Shown here one piece after another: positions 53,487-63,812 of a stretch of DNA of 64,000 nt. Under the pieces are notes generated by a model. It worked only from the letters and a program-made list of their open reading frames with translations. It did no database searches and was not told where the DNA came from. This DNA comes from Flammeovirgaceae bacterium BBD 1991-12 (GTDB taxonomy: Bacteria; Bacteroidota; Bacteroidia; Cytophagales; Cyclobacteriaceae): contig LYSV01000043.1 of the NCBI GenBank assembly GCA_001657315.1, positions 1 through 64,000 of the forward strand, read 5' to 3'. Position 1 is the stretch's first letter; the number at the start of each line of letters is the position of its first letter. Both the position numbers and the translations under genes were made by a program.

Positions 53487-54671
53487 ATGAATTTCAGTCA
53501 TGATATTTTTCTAAAGCACCTTGCTCAAACTACCGGATCTCCCCTCCTGCTGGACATTGAAAGAGCTGAAGGGGTCTACCTGTATAGTCCGGAAGGCAAA
53601 AAATACATGGACCTGATCTCCGGTATTGCAGTCAGCAACATAGGTCACAGGCACCCAAAGGTGACCGCAGCTATAAAAGACCAACTGGACAAACACCTTC
53701 ATGTAATGGTCTATGGAGAATACGTACAGTCAACTCCTAACCTGCTGGCTAAAAAACTGACCAGCCTGCTCCCTGAAAAGCTGAACTGTTGCTATTTTAC
53801 CAACAGCGGCACGGAGGCTAACGAAGGTGCGCTGAAGCTCGCCAAACGATACACGGGGCGCACAGAGATCATTGCCTGCCGTGGCGCCTACCATGGCAGC
53901 ACGCATGGCTCATTGAGCGTATCGGGCAACGAGGCGAAAAAAAGCGCTTTCAGGCCTCTGCTACCGGATGTCCGGTTCATCGACTTCAATGCAATGGAAC
54001 ACCTTGACCTTATCACCACACGTACAGCCTGTGTGATTCTGGAACCTGTTCAGGGAGATGCCGGGGTCAGGATCCCCTCCAATGAGTACCTTCAGGCGCT
54101 ACGAAAAAGATGTGATGAGCAGGGTGCACTGCTTATTTTTGATGAAATACAAACCGGTATAGGTCGTACAGGCAGGTTATTCGCCTTTGAGCATTTTAAT
54201 GTCATACCGGACATCCTTACATCCGCCAAAGCATTGGGAGGCGGTCTGCCTGCAGGCGCCTTCATTTCATCGTATGAGATCATGCACAGCCTCACTCATG
54301 ATCCTATGCTTGGGCACATTACCACCTTTGGAGGAAACCCTGTTTGCTGTGCCGCTGCCCTGGCAACACTGGAAGTACTGGAAGAGGAAGATCTTCTTGC
54401 CCAGGTAGAGGAAAAGGGCAAGATGTTCGAAAAACTGATCCATCATCCCAGAATAAAAGATATCCGTCGTATCGGCCTTATGTTTGCCTTTGAGTTTGAA
54501 ACGGAAGAGGAAGTATACCACATAGTGAAGGAATGCCTTCATTACGGGGTCATCTGTTTCTGGTTCCTTTCATGCCCCAACAGTTTCAGGATCGCCCCAC
54601 CCCTTACCATTACCCATAACGAGATCAGAACAGCCAGTGATATTATCTTGCAGGCCATACAAAAGTTATAG
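53487..54671 (+). CDS. Class III PLP-dependent aminotransferase
   Basis: 394 residues. [20 protein letters not shown] at the start, [20 protein letters not shown] (PLP phosphate contact), [36 protein letters not shown] (conserved Asp) and [20 protein letters not shown], whose Lys binds PLP, are the class III signatures. Family members include acetylornithine, ornithine and gamma-aminobutyrate aminotransferases. With no argB, argC or argE nearby, the exact substrate is left open. It is monocistronic, separated by 110 bases from the T9SS locus. Confidence 0.92.
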   Translation: MNFSHDIFLKHLAQTTGSPLLLDIERAEGVYLYSPEGKKYMDLISGIAVSNIGHRHPKVTAAIKDQLDKHLHVMVYGEYVQSTPNLLAKKLTSLLPEKLNCCYFTNSGTEANEGALKLAKRYTGRTEIIACRGAYHGSTHGSLSVSGNEAKKSAFRPLLPDVRFIDFNAMEHLDLITTRTACVILEPVQGDAGVRIPSNEYLQALRKRCDEQGALLIFDEIQTGIGRTGRLFAFEHFNVIPDILTSAKALGGGLPAGAFISSYEIMHSLTHDPMLGHITTFGGNPVCCAAALATLEVLEEEDLLAQVEEKGKMFEKLIHHPRIKDIRRIGLMFAFEFETEEEVYHIVKECLHYGVICFWFLSCPNSFRIAPPLTITHNEIRTASDIILQAIQKL

Positions 54672-54742
54672 CTGCTGAACAGCATCTACTGATCACAGAT
54701 ATGGCAGATAGAACTATTGCCATAGATAGCTGCCATAGCAAA

Positions 54743-54784
54743 GCCCACTCATCGGCTGACATGGGGGCCCACCAATGAGTGGGC
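54743..54784. terminator. Hairpin with 10-bp arms
   Basis: GCCCACTCAT at 54743-54752 and ATGAGTGGGC at 54775-54784 are exact reverse complements around a 22-base loop that itself can pair (GGGGCCC). It lies just beyond the 3' end of the small minus-strand ORF and could terminate transcripts from both sides. Confidence 0.55.
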
Positions 54785-54809
54785 AATATACTGCCAGGCT
54801 CTACAATGA

Positions 54810-54989
54810 CTACTTGAGATCGGGGATTATCCGGTAGCACTGCAGATTATCCAGGTTCAGGAATAGCTGACTTTTGGTCAATAATCTCTTGAGTTTGATG
54901 TCCCTTTCCTTCTGGTCTGGTTTTACTGAGGTCTCGTATAACAAGTCCAACTTGTCATCGTAGACGCGATAAAGGTTCAGATGATTCAT
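54810..54989 (-). CDS. Possible small protein, 59 residues
   Basis: An ATG at 54989 opens 59 codons beginning MNHLNLYRVYDDKLDLLYET, with a basic, leucine-rich middle (KERDIKLKRLLTKSQLF) and an end in CYRIIPDLK. The sequence has few rare codons, fits the genome's amino-acid bias, and a hairpin lies 26 bases past its stop, so it may be real. No family is recognised and the length alone does not exclude chance. Confidence 0.4.
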   Translation of the reverse strand: MNHLNLYRVYDDKLDLLYETSVKPDQKERDIKLKRLLTKSQLFLNLDNLQCYRIIPDLK

Positions 54990-55180
54990 GATTTTGAGTT
55001 TTTGAGTTTGTTGTTATTAAGTTCTGACTGTTCAAAATCAAAAAGCGTACCTGAACATAGAATATGATCAAAATAAACCTTTGAGCTAGTGATGTTTACG
55101 GGTAAAAAGAGAAATTGTTCCTTTTCGTACACTTTGATTCCGGTAAAGGACAGTCATTTTGCTAAATTGCATGCTTAATT

Positions 55181-56116
55181 ATGGCAAAACAAAGGACAAT
55201 GCGCGACCCGGGGACGGGCACGGAATACAGCTCCCATTCAAAACGGGTGATCAACAAGGATGGCTCATTCAATGTGAAAAAAACAGGCCTCAGTCCAAGC
55301 ACCCGAAATGCCTATCAGTCACTTATAAAAATGACATGGGCACGCTTTTTCCTCGTAACCTTTGCTTTTTTGGCTTTTGTGAACGCAGTATTTGCCTTAC
55401 TCTATATGCTTATCGGCATTGAACAGTTGGGTGAAACAGAGAGCAGAAACCTGCTGGATCAGTTCCTCTATGCCTGCTATTTCAGCTTTCAGACGTTTAC
55501 TACGGTCGGCTACGGGATCTATCACCCTATGGGACATCTTGCCAATATTGTAGCCACTGTGGAAAGTATTCTGGGCTGGATGTGTTTCGCCATTGTCACC
55601 GGGATATTGTACGGCCGCTTTTCAAAACCTTCTGCAAGGCTAATGTACAGTGAAAAGGCGCTCATGGCCCCCTACCGGAACGGCCTTTCCAGCCTGCAGT
55701 TCAGGATCGCCAATATGCGCAATAGCATGCTTATGGAAATGGAGGCTACCGTGCTGCTTGTCATGGTGGATAAAACACAAAGATCATGGAAACGTGAGTT
55801 CATCCGGCTCCATCTGGAGCGGGAATATATCCTGTTTTTTCCTCTCACATGGACCATTGTTCATCCCATTGATGAAAAGAGCCCGTTTTATCAAAAAACC
55901 CAAAAAGACATGGAAGACATGGACGCTGAACTTCTCATCAGAATAAAAGGGTATGACGATACCTTCGCCCAGACGGTCCATTCACGCTACAGCTATAAGT
56001 GTGCAGAGATCATATGGGGAGCAAAATACACGCCCGCATTTGATACGGATTCCAACGGTGATATCCAGCTCTTCTTTGATCAGATCCATGAATACGAAAG
56101 GGTGAATCCTGGTTAG
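55181..56116 (+). CDS. KirBac-like inward-rectifier potassium channel
   Basis: 311 residues. Two membrane helices (residues ~57-80 and ~125-150) flank the pore loop with the selectivity filter TTVGYG (residues ~108-113). The C-terminal ~150 residues are the cytoplasmic immunoglobulin-like Kir domain: FRIANMRNSMLMEMEATVLL, REYILFFPLTWTIVHPIDEK and SPFYQKTQKDMEDMDAELLI, family-typical. It conducts potassium across the inner membrane under control of ligands or lipids; physiological role in this organism is unknown. It stands alone. Confidence 0.95.
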   Translation: MAKQRTMRDPGTGTEYSSHSKRVINKDGSFNVKKTGLSPSTRNAYQSLIKMTWARFFLVTFAFLAFVNAVFALLYMLIGIEQLGETESRNLLDQFLYACYFSFQTFTTVGYGIYHPMGHLANIVATVESILGWMCFAIVTGILYGRFSKPSARLMYSEKALMAPYRNGLSSLQFRIANMRNSMLMEMEATVLLVMVDKTQRSWKREFIRLHLEREYILFFPLTWTIVHPIDEKSPFYQKTQKDMEDMDAELLIRIKGYDDTFAQTVHSRYSYKCAEIIWGAKYTPAFDTDSNGDIQLFFDQIHEYERVNPG

Positions 56117-56260
56117 TTATGGGAAAATGGTATTTTCCGTTTGTAGTTTACTGCAAACCTTGCCATATGGGCAGTTGGCAATGACGCCTTTGCTGACTGC
56201 CGACTGATCATCAGGTTTTTTTTCGATTTCCTATCAAAACAGGATTAGACAACAGATGCG

Positions 56261-57622
56261 CTATACATCCGGAGTGTCCAGCTCAGTGATCAATTTACTG
56301 ATCTCTTCCTCACTCAGCTCATGCTTGACAATCTTTCCGTCAAAGTAATCTTCATAGGCTTTCATATCAAAATTCCCATGACCACACAGGTTGAACAGAA
56401 TGGTTCTTGGAACCCCTTCCTCCCTGCACTTATTGGCTTCATGGATGGCCGTGGCGATGCCATGCGTAGCTTCCGGCGCTGGTATGATCCCTTCGGCCCG
56501 GGCAAATGTGACCCCCGCCTCAAACACTTCTACATTATCATGAGCGACAGCCTCTATCAGTTTATCCCGAAGGAGCTGGCTAACGATCACGCCGGCTCCG
56601 TGATATCTCAAGCCACCGGCATGAATGGGGGCCGGTATGAAATTATGACCGAGGGTATACATAGGCAATAGCGGTGTCATCCCTACAGTATCACCAAAAT
56701 CATATTTAAACACCCCCCTCGTAAGCTTAGGGCAAGACGCCGGCTCACTGGCAATACACCGGATACTTTTACCTTCCTCCAGGTTAAACCTTAGAAAAGG
56801 AAATGCCAGCCCGGCAAAGTTTGAGCCACCACCAAACGGAGCTATCACGATATCCGGCAGGTCACCGGCTTTCTCCATTTGCTGTACTGCCTCCTGACCG
56901 ATGATAGTTTGATGCAGCTTTACATGATTGAGCACGCTGCCCAATGCATATTTTGTATCCTCATTGGTGGCCGCCCTTTCCACCGCTTCTGAAATTGCAA
57001 TGCCCAGGGAACCTGTCGTGTCCGGATCTTCGGCCAGAATTTTCCGGCCGGCTTCGGTAGCTTCTGATGGGGACGGGAACACCTTTGCTCCCCACGTATT
57101 CATCATTACCTTGCGATAGGGCTTATGATCGTAGGATAGCCTGACCATGTATACTTCACATTCTATGTCAAACAGGTTGCAGGCAAAGCTCAGGGCACTG
57201 CCCCACTGTCCTGCGCCGGTTTCTGTGGTGATGCGGTTGATCCCCTCCTGTTTGTTGTAGTACGCCTGCGCCACCGCTGTATTGGGTTTATGAGAACCGG
57301 CAGGACTGGTACCTTCGTATTTGTAGTAGATCTTTGCCGGCGTATCCAGCGCTTTTTCCAGACCATAGGCCCTGTACAGCGGTGTAGGCCTCCATAATGA
57401 ATAGATATCACGCACCTCATCCGGGATCTCCACCCATTTCTCCGATGTTACCTCCTGCTCAATAAGCGCACCGGGAAATAAAGGCGCGAGGGCTTCAGGC
57501 CCTATTGGTTCCTTCGTTCCCGGATGGAGGGGTGGCAAAGGTTTATTAGGCATGTCGGCTATGATATTGTACCATTTTTCAGGGATCTCATGTTCATTCA
57601 GCGTTATTTTCCTGTTTTTCAT
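56261..57622 (-). CDS. trpB: Tryptophan synthase beta-like protein (TrpB2)
   Basis: 453 residues, longer than ordinary TrpB and without an adjacent trpA, as in TrpB2. The PLP-binding Lys is in [19 protein letters not shown], the substrate and phosphate regions in [20 protein letters not shown] and [14 protein letters not shown]. The Glu and Ser positions of the family are in [20 protein letters not shown] and [13 protein letters not shown]. TrpB2 proteins condense indole or related substrates with serine. It is monocistronic; no other trp genes are near, so the physiological reaction may differ. Confidence 0.93.
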   Translation of the reverse strand: MKNRKITLNEHEIPEKWYNIIADMPNKPLPPLHPGTKEPIGPEALAPLFPGALIEQEVTSEKWVEIPDEVRDIYSLWRPTPLYRAYGLEKALDTPAKIYYKYEGTSPAGSHKPNTAVAQAYYNKQEGINRITTETGAGQWGSALSFACNLFDIECEVYMVRLSYDHKPYRKVMMNTWGAKVFPSPSEATEAGRKILAEDPDTTGSLGIAISEAVERAATNEDTKYALGSVLNHVKLHQTIIGQEAVQQMEKAGDLPDIVIAPFGGGSNFAGLAFPFLRFNLEEGKSIRCIASEPASCPKLTRGVFKYDFGDTVGMTPLLPMYTLGHNFIPAPIHAGGLRYHGAGVIVSQLLRDKLIEAVAHDNVEVFEAGVTFARAEGIIPAPEATHGIATAIHEANKCREEGVPRTILFNLCGHGNFDMKAYEDYFDGKIVKHELSEEEISKLITELDTPDV

Positions 57623-57767
57623 TCCGTTTTTTAAATGATCAGTTCGTTATGTAAAAGATCAGAAATAAACCGGTCATTTACAATGAAATTACGAATAAGA
57701 AAGAGTATTTCTCTGGTAATGAAGCTATTACAGGAGATTCAATAACCTTACCTTTCCTGACTTCATC

Positions 57768-57794
57768 CTTACTAAGCTTCAGAAGCTTAGTAAG
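57768..57794. repeat. Perfect inverted repeat with 12-base arms
   Basis: CTTACTAAGCTT and AAGCTTAGTAAG are reverse complements around CAG. It lies between trpB2 and the lipoprotein terminator, in a place where a second terminator or a small dispersed repeat could be. Confidence 0.8.
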
Positions 57795-57822
57795 GGTTCG
57801 ATTGTACTACGAGGCAGACACA

Positions 57823-57852
57823 AAAAAAGCTGCCCGGTATGGACAGCTTTTA
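57823..57852 (-). terminator. Terminator of the 357-residue lipoprotein gene
   Basis: On the minus strand AAAAGCTGTCC pairs with GGGCAGCTTTT around TATACCG-like loop bases and is followed by seven T, about 30 bases after the gene's stop. Confidence 0.75.
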
Positions 57853-57879
57853 TAAGCAGTATCAAAGCCAATAAATGCC

Positions 57880-58953
57880 TTATTTTCTTTTGAAGAAGAC
57901 TTTGTATTCTACTTCCACACCGTCTTCTATATCAACCTCGGTCAATACAAGCTCACCATTGATCACTTCAGCCTTAACGCCTTCAAAGTACAACTGTCCA
58001 TCATCATAGACCTCATTGTTGTTAGGGTCTAACCGATCCTGATGTTCAAAGTCTACCACAGTCAATGTTTCATCTGTTTCATTAAAAGCCCAGAAACCAA
58101 GATATGTGTCATCTTCAGTGACAGTCGCTTCAGCATAGACAGCCGTACAGGTGGCGGAGGACTGTTGTTCGTCCAAAATCTCTTCTTCTACAAAATATTC
58201 TTCGTAGTAGGACCCATCGGCATTCAGCACAAATATCCAGTCGTCCCTAAGTACTTTTGAATAAAGCACATCCTGAAGAAGCTGCCCTCCCTGACATTCT
58301 ACGGTGGTTAGATCATTGTCTTCGTCGTCAGGTGCTGACCTGTCAAATATCCATTCTCCTACGATAGATGCATTGCCGCCCCAGGCTTCCACCTCTACAC
58401 AAACCTGTTCTACAACACTGATATTGCCAATGGCATCATAAATACAAATTTCATAGCAAAACTGGCCGGGCTCGATCACCTGGTCAAAGTCCACATTGAT
58501 CAAAAGATCACCTTCAGCGGTTCTTCTGCCTACGGAGGAAGATTTAGTACCGGGTCCACGTCTGCCATTTGTGGAAAACTTATCAGCGGGTACATCAAAA
58601 TAACCTTCTACCTTTGTTCCATCTACATCCAGCAACTGAATGTATGCTCCCGCTATATCGTCATTTGATGAAAAAGTGATATCAAAACCTGTTCCCTGAA
58701 ATGCCTCCTGGCTGTTCGAACCTATCTGAAAGTCAAGGGTACCTGTAGGAGCCGGGGCCGAACCGGATTGTTTAGTGCCTCCAGAGATAGAAACACCCTG
58801 AGAAAGCTCTGAAACAGGAATAGATCGCTCCTCAGTAAGGTTCTGTGCATTCGCTATTTCTATGTTCGGATCAACTCCCGGATCATCGTCACCACAGGAG
58901 GTTATAGCCAGAACTGCAAAAATGTAAATAACAGGTAAGGAAACTTTTCTCAT
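57880..58953 (-). CDS. Lipoprotein of unknown function
   Basis: 357 residues. The N-terminal lipoprotein signal ends in LAITS-C and is followed by the acidic GDDDPGVDPNIE. The protein has no repeats or known motif; segments such as FDITFSSNDDIAGAYIQLLD and GQFCYEICIYDAIGNISVVE suggest one or two Ig-like beta domains with paired cysteines, then a mixed region with conserved acidic residues and strands (EDDTYLGFWAFNETDETLTV). A surface or periplasmic binding role is likely, but it is not recognised. It is monocistronic. Confidence 0.75.
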   Translation of the reverse strand: MRKVSLPVIYIFAVLAITSCGDDDPGVDPNIEIANAQNLTEERSIPVSELSQGVSISGGTKQSGSAPAPTGTLDFQIGSNSQEAFQGTGFDITFSSNDDIAGAYIQLLDVDGTKVEGYFDVPADKFSTNGRRGPGTKSSSVGRRTAEGDLLINVDFDQVIEPGQFCYEICIYDAIGNISVVEQVCVEVEAWGGNASIVGEWIFDRSAPDDEDNDLTTVECQGGQLLQDVLYSKVLRDDWIFVLNADGSYYEEYFVEEEILDEQQSSATCTAVYAEATVTEDDTYLGFWAFNETDETLTVVDFEHQDRLDPNNNEVYDDGQLYFEGVKAEVINGELVLTEVDIEDGVEVEYKVFFKRK

Positions 58954-59067
58954 AGTTTAAAAAATTAAAGGTTATTGATTAAACAAGCTTCTGTTAATCA
59001 GGCATCTATGAAAAAAGTAACCGTTTGGGGATAACTTTTGCGGGAGGGGTCAGATAGTTTTGAACCG

Positions 59068-59985
59068 TCAGGCCCCTCCTACAAGGAAAGCCGCACCAAA
59101 TACCCCTGCACTGTCACCCAGTTTAGGGCGCACAATACGGGTATCGAACCGTGAGTTGAAAACATGTTTAGATGCCTCTTCAACACCTCGGGTATAGAGC
59201 ACATCGAGATTGCTTACACCGCCACCCAGTACGATCACTTCGGGATCCAGGATATTGATCACCACGGAGATCGCCAGCCCGAAAAAGTGTACCAGCCGGT
59301 CTATGGTTTGTACTGCAAAGACATCACCGTCAGCCTCCAGGGCCACGATCTCTTTCAATGTTTTCTGCTGACCTGACAATTCCGTGTAATATCGCTGCAA
59401 GGCAGGACCGGCAATGACGGTCTCTACGCATCCCTCCTTACCACAGTAGCACGGACCGCCGGAGCTATCCAGAAAATTATGTCCCCATTCTCCACCTATT
59501 CCCTGACCGCCGTTGATCACTCTTCCGTTGATCACTACACCCCCACCGACACCAGTGCCCATAATGACCCCAAACACCACCTCAGCCTGAGGATTAACCT
59601 CCCGTACAGCTCCCATTCTGAACTCAGCAAGGGCAAAACAATTGGCATCATTTGCCATTTTCACGGGTATGCCCAGTTTTTCCTCCAGATCTTTCCTAAA
59701 GGGCTTGCCATTAAGAGCGGTGGAATTGCTATTCTTCTGTAGCTGGGTATGAGGGTCAAGAGCACCGGGTGTGCCAATCCCAAGTATTTCCGGATGATGT
59801 CCAACTTTTGCCGCGATCTGATCAACCAATATCTTTATCTGGTTCAGGATATGATCATATCCCTTCTTCCCTTCCGTAGGGATCCGCTCCCTGACGAGTA
59901 TTTCGTGATCGTCCCTTGACTTTAATACTACACCTTCAATTTTGGTACCGCCAAGGTCAATACCCCATATAGTTTGATGTGCCAT
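59068..59985 (-). CDS. ROK-family sugar kinase
   Basis: 305 residues. The ATP-binding N-terminus is WGIDLGGTKIEGVV, the sugar-binding block GKPFRKDLEEKLGIPVKMAN with DANCFALAEF, and the ROK zinc motif CYCGKEGC with HNFLDSSGGP upstream. The GTGVGGGVVINGRVINGGQG loop binds the phosphate. The family includes glucokinases and fructokinases. In this operon behind amylosucrase and an alpha-glucosidase it would phosphorylate fructose and glucose freed from sucrose, though substrate preference cannot be read from sequence. The gap to the GH13 gene is 146 bases. Confidence 0.93.
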   Translation of the reverse strand: MAHQTIWGIDLGGTKIEGVVLKSRDDHEILVRERIPTEGKKGYDHILNQIKILVDQIAAKVGHHPEILGIGTPGALDPHTQLQKNSNSTALNGKPFRKDLEEKLGIPVKMANDANCFALAEFRMGAVREVNPQAEVVFGVIMGTGVGGGVVINGRVINGGQGIGGEWGHNFLDSSGGPCYCGKEGCVETVIAGPALQRYYTELSGQQKTLKEIVALEADGDVFAVQTIDRLVHFFGLAISVVINILDPEVIVLGGGVSNLDVLYTRGVEEASKHVFNSRFDTRIVRPKLGDSAGVFGAAFLVGGA

Positions 59986-60131
59986 TTTCAGTTCAGTTTA
60001 AAACAGTTTTTCCCAGGATCTCTCAAAATACAAGCAACAGCATTGAAAGATATAAAAAGACCTCATGGGTCAGATGGCTACTAGCTTGTAATATTTCTTT
60101 TGCCAAGACCCGGAAAGAGAACGGGCTTCCG

Positions 60132-61784
60132 TCATACTATCCTGAATACTTTCGCTTCCCAGGGTCTCAGTTCACCCGGAGTATTCCTTTCATTATAATT
60201 TCCCACTTCCAGCTCACCATGAACCTGAGTCAGTAGATCAACAAGAAGGTGTTGCTCACTCATATTCAGCGCTATTAAAAACCGGTGATCGTCATCCCAA
60301 CGCTCGTAAATGTACAAATTCGGATCATCTTCCATCAGGCATTGATAATCCCCATACACTAGGGTCGGGTTTGCTTTTCGGTAGCTCACCATTTTCCTGT
60401 AGTAATGCAATACTGAACCCGGATCGGCTTCCTGAGAAGCTACGTTGATCTCAGCATAGTTCGGATTAGACCTGATCCATGGTTCCACAGCGGAAAATCC
60501 ACCATGGACATCACCAGTCCATTGCATCGGTGTTCTTGCGTTATCACGGCTTTGTGCGTGAATAACAGTAAGAAAGTGCCCCATGTCATGCCCTGAGCTT
60601 TCTGCCGCTTTCCAGCTTTCCAGAGTCTCGACATCGCGATAATCCTTTATACCCTCAAAGGCAACATTCGTCATCCCCAGCTCATCTCCCTGGTAGATAT
60701 AAGGGGTCCCCCGCAGTGAAAGAAGTAAGGTAGCAAGGAGCTTCGCGGACTCCACCCGGTACTGCCCGTCATTACCAAACCGTGATAACATTCTGGAGAA
60801 GTCATGGTTACCCAGAAAAATACTGTTCCACCCTCCGTCTTTCAACTGCTGGTCCCAGTCGGAGAATATCTTCTTGAAACAGGTCAGCTTGTAGGGCACG
60901 GGATCGAACTTCCCACCCGGACCATTGTCAATGAACATATGATCAAAATGAAAGATCATATTAAGCTCATGACGGTTTTCATCTACATAGTCCATGGCAT
61001 TTTCCAGATGAATACCTGGACCTTCCCCCACCGTCATAATATCGTACTGACTTAGCACTTCGCGATTCATCTCATTCAGATATTCATGGATCCGTGGGCC
61101 ATTGGCGTATTGTTTTTCAATGATCTCTCCGTAATTATCCATGTTCACATCGCTGAATTCCAGCCGTTTGGAGATCAGTGAGATCACATCCATCCGGAAG
61201 CCGTCCACGCCCTTGTCAAACCAGAACTTTATGATATCATAGATCTCCCGCCTGACTTTTGGGTTTTCCCAGTTAAGGTCGGGTTGTTTTTTGGTGAAGA
61301 GATGCAGATAGTAATCTTCCGTGGCTTCGTTGTACTCCCACGTGCCACCACCAAAAAAGGACGGCCAGTTGGTAGGAGGCCGGCCATTGACACCCGTTTT
61401 CCAAAAGTAATAATCACGATAAGGACTATTTCTGGATTTCCGGGCTTCCTGAAACCAGCGGTGCTCATCGGAAGAGTGATTGGCCACGAGGTCCATCAAC
61501 AGGCGCATACCCCTGTCATGTATGCTTTTGAGCAGGTTATCAAAATCAGCCATGGTACCAAACTCATCCATGATGTTGCGATAATCGCTGACATCATAAC
61601 CATTGTCATCATTCGGCGATTTGTAGACAGGACAGATCCAGATGATGTCCGCGCCCAGTGATCTTATATAATCCAGCTTCTCTATGATCCCCTGCAGATC
61701 ACCTATACCGTCGTTATTACTATCCTTAAAACTGCGTGGGTAGATCTGATATACCACGCCTTCCTTCCACCACTTTTTTACCAT
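60132..61784 (-). CDS. GH13 alpha-glucosidase (oligo-1,6-glucosidase / sucrase type)
   Basis: 550 residues, typical of GH13 subfamily alpha-glucosidases. It starts WKEGVVYQIYPRSFKDSNND, and LMDLVANHSSDEH is conserved region I. The nucleophile Asp is in GVDGFRMDVISL, the acid/base Glu in IMTVGEGPGI, and the third Asp in FLGNHDFSRML. The (A/G)-(D/V) pattern after the nucleophile (MDVI) is the type acting on alpha-1,6 or sucrose bonds rather than maltose. No signal peptide is present, so it works in the cytoplasm. It lies 83 bases from the amylosucrase gene and would hydrolyse oligosaccharides or sucrose produced or imported by the pathway. Confidence 0.94.
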   Translation of the reverse strand: MVKKWWKEGVVYQIYPRSFKDSNNDGIGDLQGIIEKLDYIRSLGADIIWICPVYKSPNDDNGYDVSDYRNIMDEFGTMADFDNLLKSIHDRGMRLLMDLVANHSSDEHRWFQEARKSRNSPYRDYYFWKTGVNGRPPTNWPSFFGGGTWEYNEATEDYYLHLFTKKQPDLNWENPKVRREIYDIIKFWFDKGVDGFRMDVISLISKRLEFSDVNMDNYGEIIEKQYANGPRIHEYLNEMNREVLSQYDIMTVGEGPGIHLENAMDYVDENRHELNMIFHFDHMFIDNGPGGKFDPVPYKLTCFKKIFSDWDQQLKDGGWNSIFLGNHDFSRMLSRFGNDGQYRVESAKLLATLLLSLRGTPYIYQGDELGMTNVAFEGIKDYRDVETLESWKAAESSGHDMGHFLTVIHAQSRDNARTPMQWTGDVHGGFSAVEPWIRSNPNYAEINVASQEADPGSVLHYYRKMVSYRKANPTLVYGDYQCLMEDDPNLYIYERWDDDHRFLIALNMSEQHLLVDLLTQVHGELEVGNYNERNTPGELRPWEAKVFRIV

Positions 61785-61867
61785 ACTGTCATTGATTTAA
61801 GAATTTCACAAACCCTGAATACAAACCAAACCTCACCCGGCCACTTTACTCTATAGAAAATCTGTCA

Positions 61868-63808
61868 TTAATTCGCTGCCTCAGTAAGCCAAAGGAACCG
61901 GTAAGGTTCCAGTTCAAATGTGCCTTCATAAAATATTATATTACTTTTAGTATACTTATCCCTGAGCCTGTGTACATCAAAATTATAGCTGGCGACCCAG
62001 CGGGCATCTATGCTTTGAGCTTCGTCCTTGAAGTTGGCAATGACCATTGTAGAGGCCTGTTTTCCACGTCGTATAAAGGAAAAGAGGTATTCGTTGTTGG
62101 CATCAATGACCTTTGTGTTGTTATAGTCTGCCCATTCCTCCGAAGCACACCTCACTCTGATCATTTTCCTTATGGCATTGAAAACAATGTATTCCGGCAA
62201 ACCCTTCTTCTTTCTGTCTTCCGTTTTTTTCCAATCGATCAATGGCCTGTGCACCCACCGGTTGTCATCCACTCTGTCCGCATCTTCAAAAAATGTATAA
62301 TCGTTTAGTGTAGCCAGTTCATCACCGTAGTACAACATGGGAATACCTCCATAGGACAGCATAATTGCATGTAGCAGGATAATACGCCGGGTGGCGAGTT
62401 CTATCTGTTTCCTGTCGCCGTCTTCCACTGCCGACTCCAGTCCGGCCAGGGACGCCAGTGATCCTGAAATGCGTGCGTCGCCGTTCTTTGGATTGAACAT
62501 AAATGTAAGTCCCTGCGCAAAAGAACCCTTAAACCTGCCTGTGAGAAAGTTAACGATGAAGCGGCGATGTTCTTGTGGTGAATAACCTGCCGCTAGGATG
62601 TTCTCATCGGAATACCCCAGGCCAATATCATCATGACATCGTATGTAATTGATCCAGGTAGTTCCTTTGGGTTTTGAGGGCATGGATCTGATACCGGCAT
62701 TGAGCACTCTGGCATTGTGAGTGGCCATAGCATCCCACAGCAGCGCCATCAGGGTGGCATTATAAGCCATATCACATTCGTTACTCCATACGGAGGATGT
62801 ACCAAAGTAACGGACAATCTCCCCGGGTGCCACTATTGCCTCGGCCAGAAGGGCAACACCTGGGGCCACAATCTGTGCACTCAGTTTGTACAACTGCAGG
62901 ATCAGGTGAGCATGGGGCAGGTTCTGACTTTGAGTACCGAGCTGTTTCCATACGAAGGCTACGGCATCCAGCCGGAAGATATCGATGCCCCAGTTGGCCT
63001 GATGGAGCAGAATATCGATCATCTCCAGTAATACCCGGGGATTTGTATAGTTAAGGTCCCACTGGTAATCATGAAATACCGTCATCACCCACTGGTCCAT
63101 CTCCTCGCTGAAGGTAAAATTACCAGGACAGCTCTCGGGAAAGATCTCCGGCAGCGATCGTTCGAACAGATCCGGCACGGTACGGTCTTTAAACGTGTGA
63201 TAGTACTCCTGATGAACCAGATCACCCTGCTTTGCCTTCAGTGCCCAGGGATGTTCATCGGAAGTATGATTGATCACCAGATCGGTCATCAGATACATTC
63301 CATTTTTGTGAAGCTCAGCAATGACCTGGAGAAAGTCATCATGGGTACCATACCGCGGATCTGTTTTCCTGTAATTACTTACGGCATAACCACCGTCATT
63401 TTTTTCCGGTGGACCTTCAAGGAGGGGCATCATGTGTACAAGGTTGATACCGATCTCTTTCAGGTACTTTATTTTGGGAATAAAGCCTTTCAGGTCATCA
63501 CTAAAGCGGTCTACATAAAGCATCATTCCGGTGATCCTGTGTGACAGGAACCAGTCATGTTCTTTTTCTCTTTGCCTGTCCCTTTGTTTAAGCTCCCGGG
63601 ACCTTTCAGTATACTTTTGATACAGTATCTTCACCAGGTCTTCCAGGTATTGTTCGAGATCAGGCCGCTGTCCATAGAGGGTTTCGAATCGATTATATAT
63701 GCCATGAAAACCGGCAGACAGTCTAAGCCGGAAATCATCATCACCGGTTTTATCAGGCAGGTCGGAAAGGATCCTTTTTAAAAGAATATGCGCTCTCGGA
63801 TCGTACAT
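61868..63808 (-). CDS. Amylosucrase (GH13 glucosyltransferase)
   Basis: 646 residues from ATG 63808, a better start than the in-frame one at 63892, which overlaps the upstream gene. It has the amylosucrase-specific N-terminal helical domain (residues ~1-90) followed by the GH13 barrel. NDGGYAVSNYRKTDPRYGT is family-specific. The nucleophile Asp is in IFRLDAVAF, the acid/base Glu in LLAEAIVAP and the third Asp in IRCHDDIGL, all in the blocks of the Neisseria enzyme. Amylosucrase makes alpha-1,4-glucan from sucrose and frees fructose. Length fits (about 640). It directly follows a glycerol-3-phosphate dehydrogenase end with a 4-base spacer. A sucrose-hydrolase role is the main alternative. Confidence 0.9.
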   Translation of the reverse strand: MYDPRAHILLKRILSDLPDKTGDDDFRLRLSAGFHGIYNRFETLYGQRPDLEQYLEDLVKILYQKYTERSRELKQRDRQREKEHDWFLSHRITGMMLYVDRFSDDLKGFIPKIKYLKEIGINLVHMMPLLEGPPEKNDGGYAVSNYRKTDPRYGTHDDFLQVIAELHKNGMYLMTDLVINHTSDEHPWALKAKQGDLVHQEYYHTFKDRTVPDLFERSLPEIFPESCPGNFTFSEEMDQWVMTVFHDYQWDLNYTNPRVLLEMIDILLHQANWGIDIFRLDAVAFVWKQLGTQSQNLPHAHLILQLYKLSAQIVAPGVALLAEAIVAPGEIVRYFGTSSVWSNECDMAYNATLMALLWDAMATHNARVLNAGIRSMPSKPKGTTWINYIRCHDDIGLGYSDENILAAGYSPQEHRRFIVNFLTGRFKGSFAQGLTFMFNPKNGDARISGSLASLAGLESAVEDGDRKQIELATRRIILLHAIMLSYGGIPMLYYGDELATLNDYTFFEDADRVDDNRWVHRPLIDWKKTEDRKKKGLPEYIVFNAIRKMIRVRCASEEWADYNNTKVIDANNEYLFSFIRRGKQASTMVIANFKDEAQSIDARWVASYNFDVHRLRDKYTKSNIIFYEGTFELEPYRFLWLTEAAN

Positions 63809-63812
63809 GTAA

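Larger units (their letters stand above)
54672..55180. other. Intergenic stretch with a small ORF and a hairpin
   Basis: 509 bases between the aminotransferase and the channel gene. It holds a 10-bp-stem hairpin (54743-54784) and, on the minus strand, a 59-codon frame (54810-54989). Nothing else stands out. Confidence 0.5.

Noticed and set aside
55159-55422. Overlapping 87-codon frame at the channel gene
   Set aside because: It is out of frame with the conserved KirBac gene and has no features of its own.
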